DNA of 64,000 bases from Polytrichum commune (taxonomy: Eukaryota > Streptophyta > Polytrichopsida > Polytrichales > Polytrichaceae): NCBI GenBank assembly GCA_950295325.1, contig OX485804.1:28396001-28460000 (forward strand), read 5' to 3'. The notes beneath the pieces were generated by a model, which searched no databases, was not told the origin of the DNA, and was given only the letters and a program-made list of their open reading frames with translations. The translations under genes and the position numbers were made by a program. Below are positions 23,801 to 34,650 of this stretch, piece after piece. How positions within the stretch are numbered: position 1 is the first letter of the stretch; each line of letters begins with the position of its first letter.

Positions 23801-26800
23801 AGGTCATGTCAGAAGGAAATGTGAACCATGCGGTTGAGGTCCATGGCACCATTATTCTGATCAAACCCAACCAAAACCTAATATTGGACCTGGACATGAT
23901 TGCAGCTTCTGGTGTTGTTGATAGAGAGACACTACCTGCTGAAAAGGCGTGTTCTGTATTTTGTCTACGGGTTGCGGCATTCTGTGAAGAATTGCATTTG
24001 GTTAGCACTGGTCATTGGTACCTGGAAGGTGATTCTCCGGAACGAGACCGACCAAAGCACTATTCCTGTCATTACCAAGGTACATACATTCATACATACA
24101 ACCATCATCCCCCTTGCACATAATAAACCTTCAGTAACCCATGTATAAGCTTGAAGGCTGCTAAACAAACGCTGCCTTAAGAACCACCAAACTCCCATTC
24201 CCCCCAGGGTCCAATGACCCTCACCTTTTTCCAAAATAGACCACCTCTAATAAAAGGCAACAACTCTCATCCCATAGCATTGCATCGTAAACCTGGCTTG
24301 GCTACTATAATCAAGGGTGAAGTGTCTCTCATTGCATGGTTGGCCTCTCTATCCCTCTCTCTCTCTACCAAGTACATACCTACACCCCCCCCCCTTGCAC
24401 ATAATAAGACCTTCAATATATTGTGTATAGGTTTCAAGGTTGCCTAAGAAAGGTTGCCTCGAGAACCACCAAACTCCCCATCCCTCCAAAGTCCACTGAC
24501 CCTCACCTTTTTTCCAAGAAAGACCACCTCCAATTTGAGGCATTAACTGTTATCCCATAGCCTTGCTCCGTAAGCCCTGCATGGGTTTACACATGCGTCT
24601 AAGGCCATGGTCAAGCTTGAAACATCATCATTTTCTCTAATTCTCATTACCAAGTTACATACATACATCAACATCCCCCCCCCCCCCCCCCCCCGGCGCC
24701 GGTTTTGCACATAATAACCCTTCAATATTCTATTCCATGTCTAGGTTTGAAGGATGCTAAACAAATGCCATCCCAGGAACCACCCAATCCCCATCCCCTA
24801 GAAAGACCACCTCCAATAGGAGGCAATAGCACTTGTCCCATAGCCTTGCTCCGTAACTCCGGCTTGGGTTAACACCAGTGTAAGGCTATACATGACCAAG
24901 GAAGAACCGTTTGTCATTTACAGTGACCCACGGTTGGCGTCGTCTCTCTTTCATGAATCTCATTGATTAATTCGCGTGGCATGATTTTAGTCTGGTGACT
25001 AAGAGGAAGAAGATGGATGTGGGACGGGGCCATGTTTGGGCAGATTCTTTGGTGTTTCTTCACCGCATCTCTGTTGTGGATGGCCAAGGTGCTGTTTGTG
25101 AAAACGGCAGCAAACAGCTTCCACCGAGCAGCCTATTTCGACCGAATCCAGGATTGCCTGTTTCATCAGTACGTGTTGGAAACCATATCACAGCCCAAGA
25201 CTGTCGACACCGATGACTACTGGGGCATGGGTGTGAGGCATGAGGAAAACAAGGTACCTGAAAACCACCAAAACAGTCACTTCGTTAAGAGACTCTGGCA
25301 TGCGTTTTTGCAACAACTTACAAACTATGCCCCCTCCCCACCTGACTTTACCAAATAACCAAAGTCTTTCTTAAAAATCGGGTAAGGCTCCCTCAGTTAT
25401 AGGGGAGGCATCCAGCTATCCCAATGCACCTACAAGAACTTGCTCCAGAGATTTTCAAGTAGGTTTTAGTTAAGTAGCTTTCACACATGTTCATGGTTTT
25501 ATCTACCAAGCAATGAATATTGGAGAGTTTTTGTCTCATTTCCAAATCCCTTACTACTCATCTATCTTACCATCAGTTTGTGTTAATGAAGCTCTTCGTG
25601 CCCTCATAGCTACTACTAAAAGCAACCAATCACAAGGGCGGGAGGCGACACTTTTAAAGGTCCTACATTCTTGCCTCATGTTTAGGTTCCGATGGGAGGG
25701 TTGGTGCTTGAGGCTTAAAACCTCCACTTTTAAACCACGCCACATCATTTGCCAACTAGGCTTGGCACTAGATAATGTCGATGGTGTGGAGGCCGTGTTT
25801 TTAGAACCAACTTTTAGGCTTAGCTAAAGTCAGGTGGGGAGGGGGCATTATCCAAGTTAAAACCTGTGTTGGTCTGGTATATACTATTAGGTGAATGTGT
25901 GGCATCAACAATCAACAGATCAATAATGGTGAAAATAACCACCCGTGGGTATCGAAATTGTAGTATTAGTCGAATATTGAAGTTTGGTGGGTATTTCAAG
26001 GTGAAAGGATCTTTGTATACCCAAATTTTTTTTGGGTCACTATCAATTTGTAAACCATATTGATGTCATGATGATTCTACCTAGTTGAGATGAAGGTCCT
26101 TGCATGGACATAGGACATGTTGTCCTACATCTCATATTAGCCTTATGCGAGGCTAGCTGGACCCACCCATCCTAGTAGAACAACCTAAAAATTTGATTTT
26201 TAATAATCTAACACCACACTTTACGTAAGGTAATTCAAGCATCAAAAAAACTTGGGTGACTTTGTGTTGATTCATAAACTCAGGGTTTGATACTAAACCC
26301 ATGGTTTCATCTAATTTACTTCACAAATAACTCCAATGATGGCAGCAATTTAATTTTTCTGCAAGCCCATGATTACCTACATAGCTCTTATTAATCTGCA
26401 AACATGCAAAACTAGGTTAGGTCATGGCCGACCTGGAAATAATTTACTGCTTGACGAATACCTAATATGTTGTGTTTGGGTTTTCGGCATACATGCACTA
26501 CATCAATTGCTCAAACTACTGCTTGGTTCTTCTTACCCCTGGACCGCTCTCGACTTCTTGATTCAGACTGTTGTTAATCCACGAACGTGAACCCATTGCT
26601 CAACTTAATCATAGTGTCGTGGAAATAATTGTGCAGTTCCAGGAGCATGCAATCAATATCGGTGGCTCCAATGTACCTCATGTGCCTATTGTGGTTCAAA
26701 GGGCGATGGACCCTGGCCAGTTTTCAACAGGTACGACCGAAACTAATTCTATTCGTATGCAGCTAATTCCAAATTTCACTACAAATGAGTTGCATGTTGG

Positions 26801-29800
26801 ACTATGGAGAGATGGCAACAACACAGACTAAGATAGACGCGCTTAATTGGGTTACTGGTCGAACACGGGCTATATTTGAATGGTATGTGGTTACATGTGG
26901 CTTCAAGAACAGATACCAAGAGAGACATGTGTTCAAAAGAGATTGGATTAGATACTTAAATTATGAAAACCTTTCTACATTCAATAGTCTGTACATAATT
27001 GGGGGATCTATATGACCATTTAACGTGCACTAGAATCTTCATTTTGAATGATTTTCACATTCATATGAGCTTCGATGATTATGAGGAAAGTGGGCTACTG
27101 CCTCAATTTGGATTTGTTAACCGTCTCGTACTACTTAGTCACTTAATGGGCTAGTAAGAAGAAATAACTTGTAAAGACCCATCTACTTTAACATTATTAG
27201 TTGTTTTTAACTAAAAACTCAGGTACAATCACATGTGTAGACGTACCTCAAAAAAACATAGTACTAACTTGGACACATGTATTTGAGTGGTATAAGGTTA
27301 AGCGTGAATCTAAGAACGGGTACCAAAAGGACATGTGTTTAATAGAGTTCACATCACTGTCTAGGAAAGAATTTGGGCATAATCAGTTGAGATCCTAGAG
27401 TTGCCAAGTCCAACCGGTTACACGTCGCCATCTTTTTTTATTTTCTTAATCAATTTCGGCATATTCCATAGATTTCTTAAAAATGGTCTGTAAGTTTCCT
27501 GAAGTCTTGAGTTCCAACTGGTTGGTTCTCAAACTGAACCTGTTCATCGGTAAGTGGAGGTCAGTGCTCCTCGTTCATTCGATCAGACTACATGCTCAAA
27601 CAGGCCCAGCATCATAAACTCAATAGTCGACAGGATTAGGGAGACCTGTATGACCACTTAAATGACTTGGAAAATCTTCACTTTGAGAATGGATACGAGG
27701 TTCAAATGAGCTTCAAGAATCGTGAGGCAGAGTACGGGCACGATGTGAATTCGCTAATCATCTCACACTCATCGCCGAATTACACACGTCTAGCTTACAA
27801 GTCGATCCCGTCTTGATGATGTGCAGTGTATGAATCACAGCCTTATGTGTTGACCACATCACGGGCACGATGTGAATTCGCTAATCATCTGACACTAATC
27901 GCTTGTTTCAGATCCTAATATAAGAAGTGGGTGCAGAGAGAGAAGTAACCGAATAACACACGTCTAGCTTACAAGTTGATCCCGTGTTGATGATGTGCAG
28001 TGTATGAATCACAGCCTTATGTGTTGACCCCATCACGGGCACGATGTGAATTCGCTAATCATCTGACACTAATCGCTTGTTTCAGATCCTAATATAAGAA
28101 GTGGGTGCAGAGAGAGAAGTAACCGAATAACACACGTCTAGCTTACAAGTTGATCCCGTGTTGATGATGTGCAGTGTATGAATCACAGCCTTATGTGTTG
28201 ACCCCATCACGTGGAAGCCCTCAATACAGCCCGGCAACGGGTTTGCAGACGTCCCGGGGCAAAGTCAGCTATGTCGGACTTCCAAGTGCGAATGATGGGA
28301 AAGATCCGGAGCCAGCGGCAGTTGTCATTGCCCAGGACAAGCTGCAAGAACTAACCTCAGATGTGAGTGTCATGCAAATCATTTGCCTATACCCAGTCTG
28401 TTTTCACAGGGCAATTTCATAACTCCAATGAAGTGTAAGGTATGTGGCCCTACCATGGTCGCTTCCATCTCCACAGGCAGTTTTGACTGTTGGATCAGCT
28501 CTGGAATTGTCTCATCCAGTTAGCGGTTGCGAGTCACAAAGATTGTTATGTCAAGTTTCGGAATTGAGATGCAAAAGTTATAAGAGGTCAACGTGAAGAT
28601 TCTCGGTCCCTTTGAGCAATCATAAAGGCCGTTCCAATTATGTTGACTATGGAGCATAGAATGACTAATAGATTTTGAGTCCATAGGTATATCTTCTCAT
28701 TGTAATATGTGTCCTTATGGTGTCCATTCTTTACTGCAAGCCGTGCTATATACCATTGGAATATAGGTGTCCAATTAAGAAAAGTGACCACTTCAGGTGC
28801 CACACATGCCTTTAATAGGTATCTTAATAAGGTAGGGAGGTTGAACTCAGTTATTTATTTTACTGAGACGCTTATATTTGAGTGGTGGGTAGCTAAGCAT
28901 ACATCTAAGAATAGGCATCAAAAAGGTATGTGTTTTGAAAAGAGTGAACCACATGCCCAAGATTTGTTCACCATTCTAATTAGGGGGACTTAAGTGACCT
29001 TGTTAATTATGACTAATTGTTGATGGACCTTGATGATTCATAACAAATCAAGATCGGTTCCCAAACTTTATGGGATCGATCCTTGCTTATTTTGATACAC
29101 TTGCGGACACAAAAAAATTTCAACGTACCGAATCAAAGCAGTATAAGGTAGCAAAACAGCAAAAAGTAACCAAATAAGGCTTGTATGCCTTAGAGGCGGG
29201 GCCCATGGTGCGCTCAGGCTTTCGCATCAAAGTGAATCCATGAGGGTCATGTCCATCATGTTGTTTGGAGAGAGGGATTTATAACAAACAAGTGTATCTC
29301 AAATGCATCCAACATAGAAACTTGACCTCATATAGATTTGTGGCCAATTTATCTCAAATGACTTGGACTAGGCTAATACAGGGTCTCCTCAAAACCTAAT
29401 CCCGGTGTCGAATCAACTGAAACTCCGGGTTTCATCCTATTTCAGATCTTCTCTGTTGGATGAATGAGAGGTATGCTCGTATGCAATAATTCCTTCTCTC
29501 TATGTTGTCTGCTGTAAGTAAGCAATGACTAACTATTATTGATCAAAATATATGTGTTCATGTGGTGGTTCAGACAGTGTCAGCATGGACCCTAAAGAGA
29601 CTCATGAAATTGGTCCGCACCTCGAATATGTCCACATTCTCATCCATGTTGTCTGCTGATTGGGAAATTGACAGTGAAGCCCAGGCTAAATCTGCAGCCA
29701 AGCAGGTGCGAGTCTCTCACACTTTATTTTTGAGGCACGCACACACACACACACACATGCATGCACTTGTTTTTATTCATTTCTGCTTACACTCAGACAT

Positions 29801-32800
29801 GTTGAAGCTGTAGGTATCAATGAATTTCAGCATTTAAATAAAATTTTATGAAGAGGTTTTATATCACAACATATGATTCTCAAAGTCACAGACCATCTGT
29901 AAAATCTAAAAAATCAGTACTACACTCAAATAAGCACGACTTGTAATTTTTATCAATTAAATGCTAGATCAACAACTAGTCTGCCTTTTAAGCGCCTAGA
30001 GTATATACATGTACATTTGCAAGTTTCTATAGAGGTATGAAGTATGAAGGTGAACAAGTATGTTCAATACTGAGGTTGATATAGCCAAGAGTTTCGAAAT
30101 GTGAGGATCACAATACCCAAGTTGACATACTTCTTATCAATATTACAATTTCTAACCAAAAATTACTGCGGTGGAAACTCATGTACAGTATAGGCACAAT
30201 TAGAGGATTACCTAGATTATTGACAGGGCCAAGGTTGAGTGGTAAGTAGAAATCCCACTTGAAGTTATAGGTTATACTACAAGAGAGGAGGTGAAACAAG
30301 TAGGCCTCTGGAACAATCTGGACCTTCACACTAATATCTACTTTTTTTCCAGATTTTTTACAACATGGCCGACCCCGGAGCGAAGTTTTTGACCTTGAGA
30401 AACTTCATGGAATTTCTGCCGGAGGACAAAGCTGCGGAGGCATTTGCCTTGTTCGAAGTGTCTGATCAGGGTCAGATCTCGAAGAAAGCCCTGATGAAAT
30501 GGGTGGTCAGTGTATACAAGGAGCGCAAGGCCTTGTCACTCACCCTAAGCGATAACCGCACCGTAGTTGCAAAACTACATCGAGTGCTTGATGTCGTATG
30601 TAAACCAACACACCACCAATCCTTTGTACTCATGAACTCTTACAATGCTCTTGACCATCAACTTGGTGAATTTCACATATACAAATTGTATAAAAGGATG
30701 TGAAATGAGATGCTAAAGTCTTCCTACTACGGGCCATGCTGCACATAAAAGGGTTACTTTAGCATGATTAAGGAGACAAGGTTCAAACATGTTTTAATAT
30801 CTCAAGCTATTTCTTAGAAGACTTTTCTTTACTAGCTAACTGAACGGCCACCTCATTCTCTCGGTTATGTTAATTTTTCTGCCAATATTAGGCCAGTAGT
30901 TTCAAGCTCTTAAGATGCCTTGAAATACCAATAATCCACAACTAATTTTGTGCACGTTCATGATGGCAGCTTATGTTGGCTATTTTGCTCACCATATGCT
31001 TCCTAATAATGGGAGTCAACACACAGAAGTTGTTAGTGGCCTTCTCCTCGATATTACTACCTTCCGTGTTTGTATTTGGCAATGCAGCACGAAGTACATT
31101 TGAGTCACTAATTTTCCTATTCATCATGCACCCTTTCGATGTGGGTGACCGAATTATGGTGGATAATGTGTCATTAGTCGTTGAGGTTCGACATGTTACC
31201 CATTCACCATCTTACATCGTACCTTTGTTTTAAGCCAAATAGATAAAAAAAAAAATTTAAATCCTTGTTGTTTAACACAAAACAATTTTATGATTTAATT
31301 GAACATACAAATGACAATTGATTCAATTTTGCTATGGTGATGGCGAATATAACAACAATACACTAACTTGAACTTTGATTGCAGGAAATGAATATCTTGA
31401 ACACCATATTCCTCAGGTTTAAAAAAATTCCATGACTACTATAGCACTAATTCTAATATGCGTATTTACATGTATATATCCAAAGTCCATTGCAATCTTT
31501 TTTGTCCAATAGCTGACGACTCACCGGGTCTGTAACACAATTTATGGTGATGTGTTTAGTGCTACGAACTCAATTATCACACTCTTTATTAAAGCCTATC
31601 TATCAGCAACACTAATTACCAGCATTCAATCAATTGGCTTGTTGGCAATTATCAAATCGTTGCCATTGATAAACATTGGATGTGATACTAAACACTAGAA
31701 CTACACTGCTTGTAGTATTTCATGCGTTGTGCTCTAACTTTTCACTCTGAAAGTACGTTTTTACCATGTGAAAATGTTGATGTTCTAGTCTCCAAACAAC
31801 CAATTTGACTTTCATTGGTAGAAATTGAGGCCTATAATCATAGCAATGCGTGATTCCAAATAGTATGTGACACTAATTGCCGTAGATGGTGTAGTGTGGA
31901 GGTTTCACTATTGAATTTACTAGACTTAGTTATGGGATTTACCTGTAGCTCATTGTTGTTTTAATGTACATGAATTACTATGCAGTGGCTCAAATGAGAA
32001 GGTCTATTACCCCAATTCTGTCCTAGCATCCAAGCCCATCTCGAACTTCTATCGCAGCCCTGACCAATGGGATACGATAGACTTTCAAATCCATGCAACA
32101 ACACCAGTGGAAAAGATAGGGCTTTTAAAGGAAAAGATGACCAAATACATCGAGGGGTTGCCACAATATTGGTACCCGACATTTCGCCTGTTGTGCAAGG
32201 ATATTGAGGACAGCAATCGCATGAAGATGGCGCTTTGGATGCAACACCACATGAACTATCAGGTGAACTTCTTGCGTATTATTCTATGTTCTAGCATGAA
32301 AGCAAGAGAATCAAATAATGACACAGATTATGGTGTGTGGCCCTGTCGTGGCACTTCCGACTCCACAGACAATTTATGGTTGTCGGACGGGATCAGGTAA
32401 AGTGTCTTCCAATTAGCAATTGTCAATCACAAAGATTGTCATCTCAAATTCCACAACTGGAGTTGAGATGCAAAAGATATAAAAGGTCAAAATAAAGATT
32501 TCCTTCTGGTTTGATTGATCACATCCACCCTGTGCAGTACTCACAAAGCATGAAGTGATCCATTGGACCTCAGCTTTGGATTTTGAGATAAGGTATGTGG
32601 GCCATATGTGATCACTCTTACTGGAGTGTTATAAGGTAGACGTGCCTAATCTGGTTACTTATCTTAATTGGACACCTATGTTTGAGTGGTGTATGGTTTG
32701 GTGTAGCTCCAAGAATGGATACCAGGAAGACATGTGTTTAAAAGAGTTTGGCCCACATGCTCAGAATACGATAACCATTCTAGACTCAACAGTCCATATT

Positions 32801-33301
32801 ATTGGGGGACCTATATCATCATTTAATGAGCACGAGAATCTTCACTTAGATAATGAATAAGACATTCCTATAAGCTCCAAAAACTATACAGAAATTGGCA
32901 TATAAACTGTGGATCACTTCATGCTTTGTGAGTACTGCACAGGGTGGATCCACAGTTTATATGCCATGAGTGTGCATAGGGTATCAAACCACAAACATTG
33001 ACGTTGTTTCCTGACATTCCTATATTTAGGATGCCCAAAATCATATGTAGTTACATAGCACATTTCATAAGTTACAAGTTACAACTGTGGTCCATGTAAA
33101 TAATGGGTAAGTAAAGCATATTCAGACGTTGGCATCTTACACATAGTGCAGGAGGCTGGTGAGAGATGGCAACGCCGCAGCAACATGATATTGCACATGA
33201 AGACACTGATGGAGGAATTGGAAATAGGTTTCAGGCTTCCCAGGCAGGAGATAACAGTCACTGGCATTCCCCTGCTTGATGTGCCCCGCACCCAACTTTA
33301 A
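20890..33301 (+). CDS. MSL10-like: MscS-like mechanosensitive ion channel, MSL10-type (11 exons)
   Basis: Likely a plasma-membrane channel gated by membrane tension. Exons by eye: 20890-21825, 23046-23282, 23906-24079, 25044-25253, about 28189 (or 28249)-28362, 29574-29705, 30353-30595, 30970-31185, 31385-31416, 31986-32262, 33152-33301. All introns are phase 0 except the ninth (phase 2). The product is about 906-926 residues. Exon 1 is a disordered N-terminus with the plant MSL motif LKTRLQDPPPM. Exons 2-4 carry membrane helices and family blocks (CGRLISGWAVK, RVLYFVYGLR, AAYFDRIQDCLFHQYV). Exon 6 has SAWTLKRLMKLVR. Exon 8 carries the pore helix and HPFDVGDRIMVD, and exons 9-10 EMNILNTIFLR and KVYYPNSVLA of the MscS beta domain. 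The ATG at 20890 is the first in the frame. Introns are crowded with MITEs and tandem copies of exon ends. No break is seen, so the gene looks functional. Confidence 0.93.
21760..22395 (+). repeat. End of MSL exon 1 plus its donor, tandemly present three times
   Basis: GCCTCCAAAATCTTCACACC starts at 21760, 21973 and 22209 (the last with one change). Copies 1 and 2 retain the coding text KIFTP(Q/R)GTPNTPAPVP and the GAAGAG/GTAACA donor. Copy 2 also has an upstream ACCCAG acceptor-like site but would be 65 nt, not a multiple of three. Copy 3 has lost the donor. The intronic parts (GAGCTAATCGGACGG, ATGAGTTTCCTA) are duplicated too. Confidence 0.85.
22625..22985 (-). mobile_element. MITE-family copy in MSL intron 1
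   Basis: Begins GGTATGTGGC and ends near AGTGACCATATAATGCCCA, with internal blocks ATGCAAAAGCTATA, GGTGACCACAAACC and AGGTGTTCAATTAAGA shared with the copy at 28439. Length is about 360 bp. I see no coding capacity. Strand is assigned by convention, opposite to the 32592 copy. Confidence 0.6.
23405..23485 (-). mobile_element. Terminal fragment of the MITE family
   Basis: TATACCACTTGAACTC, then GTAACTGACCACGTGAGGCC, then CACACACC, corresponds to the right end of the full copies. Its reverse complement begins GGTGTGTGGGCCT, matching the left end and supporting terminal inverted repeats. Confidence 0.45.
24066..24920 (+). repeat. Three tandem units beginning at the MSL exon 3 donor
   Basis: The block TACCAAG(G)TACATAC, then TTGCACATAATAA, then GAACCACCAAACTCCC, then GACCACCTCCAATA, then CCCATAGCCTTGCTCCGTAA recurs. 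TTGCAC lies at 24114, 24395 and 24705 (periods 281 and 310). The first unit starts with the real exon 3 end and donor at 24079/24080. C runs of 9-20 expand the joins. Confidence 0.85.
25254..27735. other. MSL intron 4, first part
   Basis: No exon is recognised. Two overlapping frames at 26369-26590 and 26571-26831 look weakly protein-like (VVEIIVQFQEHAINIGG) but have no splice context or known family. MITE-family pieces occupy about 26826-27120, 27190-27400 and 27640-27720. Confidence 0.5.
26826..27120 (+). mobile_element. MITE-family copy in MSL intron 4
   Basis: Plus-oriented relative to the 32592 copy: GTATGTGGTTACATG, AGAACAGATACCAAGAGAGA, CATAATTGGGGGATCTATA and GAATCTTCATTTTGAATGA align with it in order. 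Ends are eroded. A second partial copy follows at about 27190-27400. Confidence 0.5.
27736..28204 (+). repeat. Tandem repeat of 174 bp in front of MSL exon 5
   Basis: GGGCACGATGTGAATTCGCT lies at 27736, 27863 and 28037. The last two units are 174 bp and nearly identical; the first is shortened to 127 bp. Every unit ends in GTATGAATCACAGCCTTATG, and the last of these runs straight into exon 5. The candidate acceptor ATCACAG is therefore itself part of the repeat. Confidence 0.85.
28439..28812 (-). mobile_element. Full-length MITE-family copy in MSL intron 5
   Basis: Starts GGTATGTGGCCC and ends GAAAAGTGACCACTTCAGGT then GCCACACATGCC. The reverse complement of the end (GGCATGTGTGGCACC, then TGGTCACTT) resembles the start, indicating imperfect terminal inverted repeats of about 25 bp. 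A plus-oriented partial copy follows directly at about 28830-28995, making a head-to-head pair. Confidence 0.65.
29738..29756. repeat. (CA)n microsatellite
   Basis: Nine CA units with one imperfection, in MSL intron 6. Confidence 0.85.
32332..32970. mobile_element. Head-to-head MITE copies with perfect inverted repeats in MSL intron 10
   Basis: A truncated minus-type copy (GGTGTGTGGCCCTGTCG at 32332 to about 32500) faces a plus-type copy (GGTATGTGGGCCATATG from 32592). Two perfect inverted repeats frame this: 37 bp at 32525-32561 versus 32911-32947, and 17 bp at 32898-32914 versus 32947-32963. Confidence 0.75.
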
Positions 33302-34650
33302 CAAGTACATGTGTTTAAAGGCTGTTCTAGGACCTGTGAATATGTTCTCCCCATTGCATTTATCCATCTGCATTTGTAAATTTGTCCAAGTGAGGTTCAA
33401 GGATTCGGTGGGACATCTCGTCAGCGCACCGGAGATACCTTAACCACTAACTCACTCGACCTGCGCAATCAGCTTGGAGATATTAGTTGACCCTTCTTAT
33501 GGTTTGCAACACCATCAAGCTTCCCAAGAATAGGACACCCAACTGAGGTTGCATAAAAGGGCACACGACCTGTCGTATTAATGACAGGGAATGTTTAGAG
33601 TGTTTTAAATCTACACTAATTTTTGCAGATACAAACTCAACCCATGATAATCTGATGAAATGGACTGCCAGAAACATCTGTTAAGCATCCGGGTGCAAGA
33701 CTCTCAACATTTTGTATACATGTGACTTGTACATATGGACTTTGTGCAGCACACCAATATTTGGTATTCTATAGGACCATGGAGGAAACCACATTGCTGA
33801 ATAATGGAGCAACCACCATACAACAACCTAACTGCAGTTTCACTATTCGATGAATGGTCCAAAAATAATCCAAAAGCTGCATCAAATCATTGCAAAGAAA
33901 CACCATGTCTTCAAAGATCTGCACCACATCCCATAAGTTTGACGTCAATAGCCCTACTTGTTCAATTCATGATAGTCAAAACCAGTTTTTGAGGTTTTTG
34001 GTGACCATGTGGAAATGCTTGATGTATCCTAAGTATTCAATAAGCAGATTTGTAAACGCCCCATACACAAATAAACTGACAGGACAACCACAGTGAAGAG
34101 GGCAAAGACACAATACACCTTGTGTAGCTGTTATCTGAGGAAGCAATCAAGCACCTGGCCTTATAGGTTCAGTCCAAAGAATGCTTTAACCTATATATAG
34201 AAATACCTATGTGGAGTACTACAGTCCTATGGGAGACATGTGCAACTTAAGGTAAACCAGATTCTTATAAATAAAATTGGAAGCGTTTGAGGTTGAAACT
34301 TTGTACCTGACCTGCTGAGGATTTTTTGATGCAAATTGAGTACAGGGGGAACCCTGTGATATAATCGATTCTGCAATCAATAGGAAGGAACGCTTAGCAT
34401 ACCAAACATACCTGCTCCAGAAAATGTGCACACTTCAATTTTTTGAAGCACTGCTTAGATCACTAGTCTGTACACTTGCCAAAGATTTTCACTTCTGAAA
34501 ACATAGAATCCACACATCTTCCCTACTTGCAGTTCATCAGAACTATTGCCAAAACCAATACCATTGTGTAAAGAGGTACATAATAAGCTGCATCACAAAA
34601 AGATCTTCAGATTGGCAAGGCTCTTGTAATAACTTGTGCAATCATCTATA
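33302..34650. other. Tail-to-tail intergenic region
   Basis: Separates the 3' ends of the two convergent genes. I see no frame, RNA gene or repeat that I can support. The poly(A) signals of both genes should lie here but no single AATAAA stands out. Confidence 0.5.
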
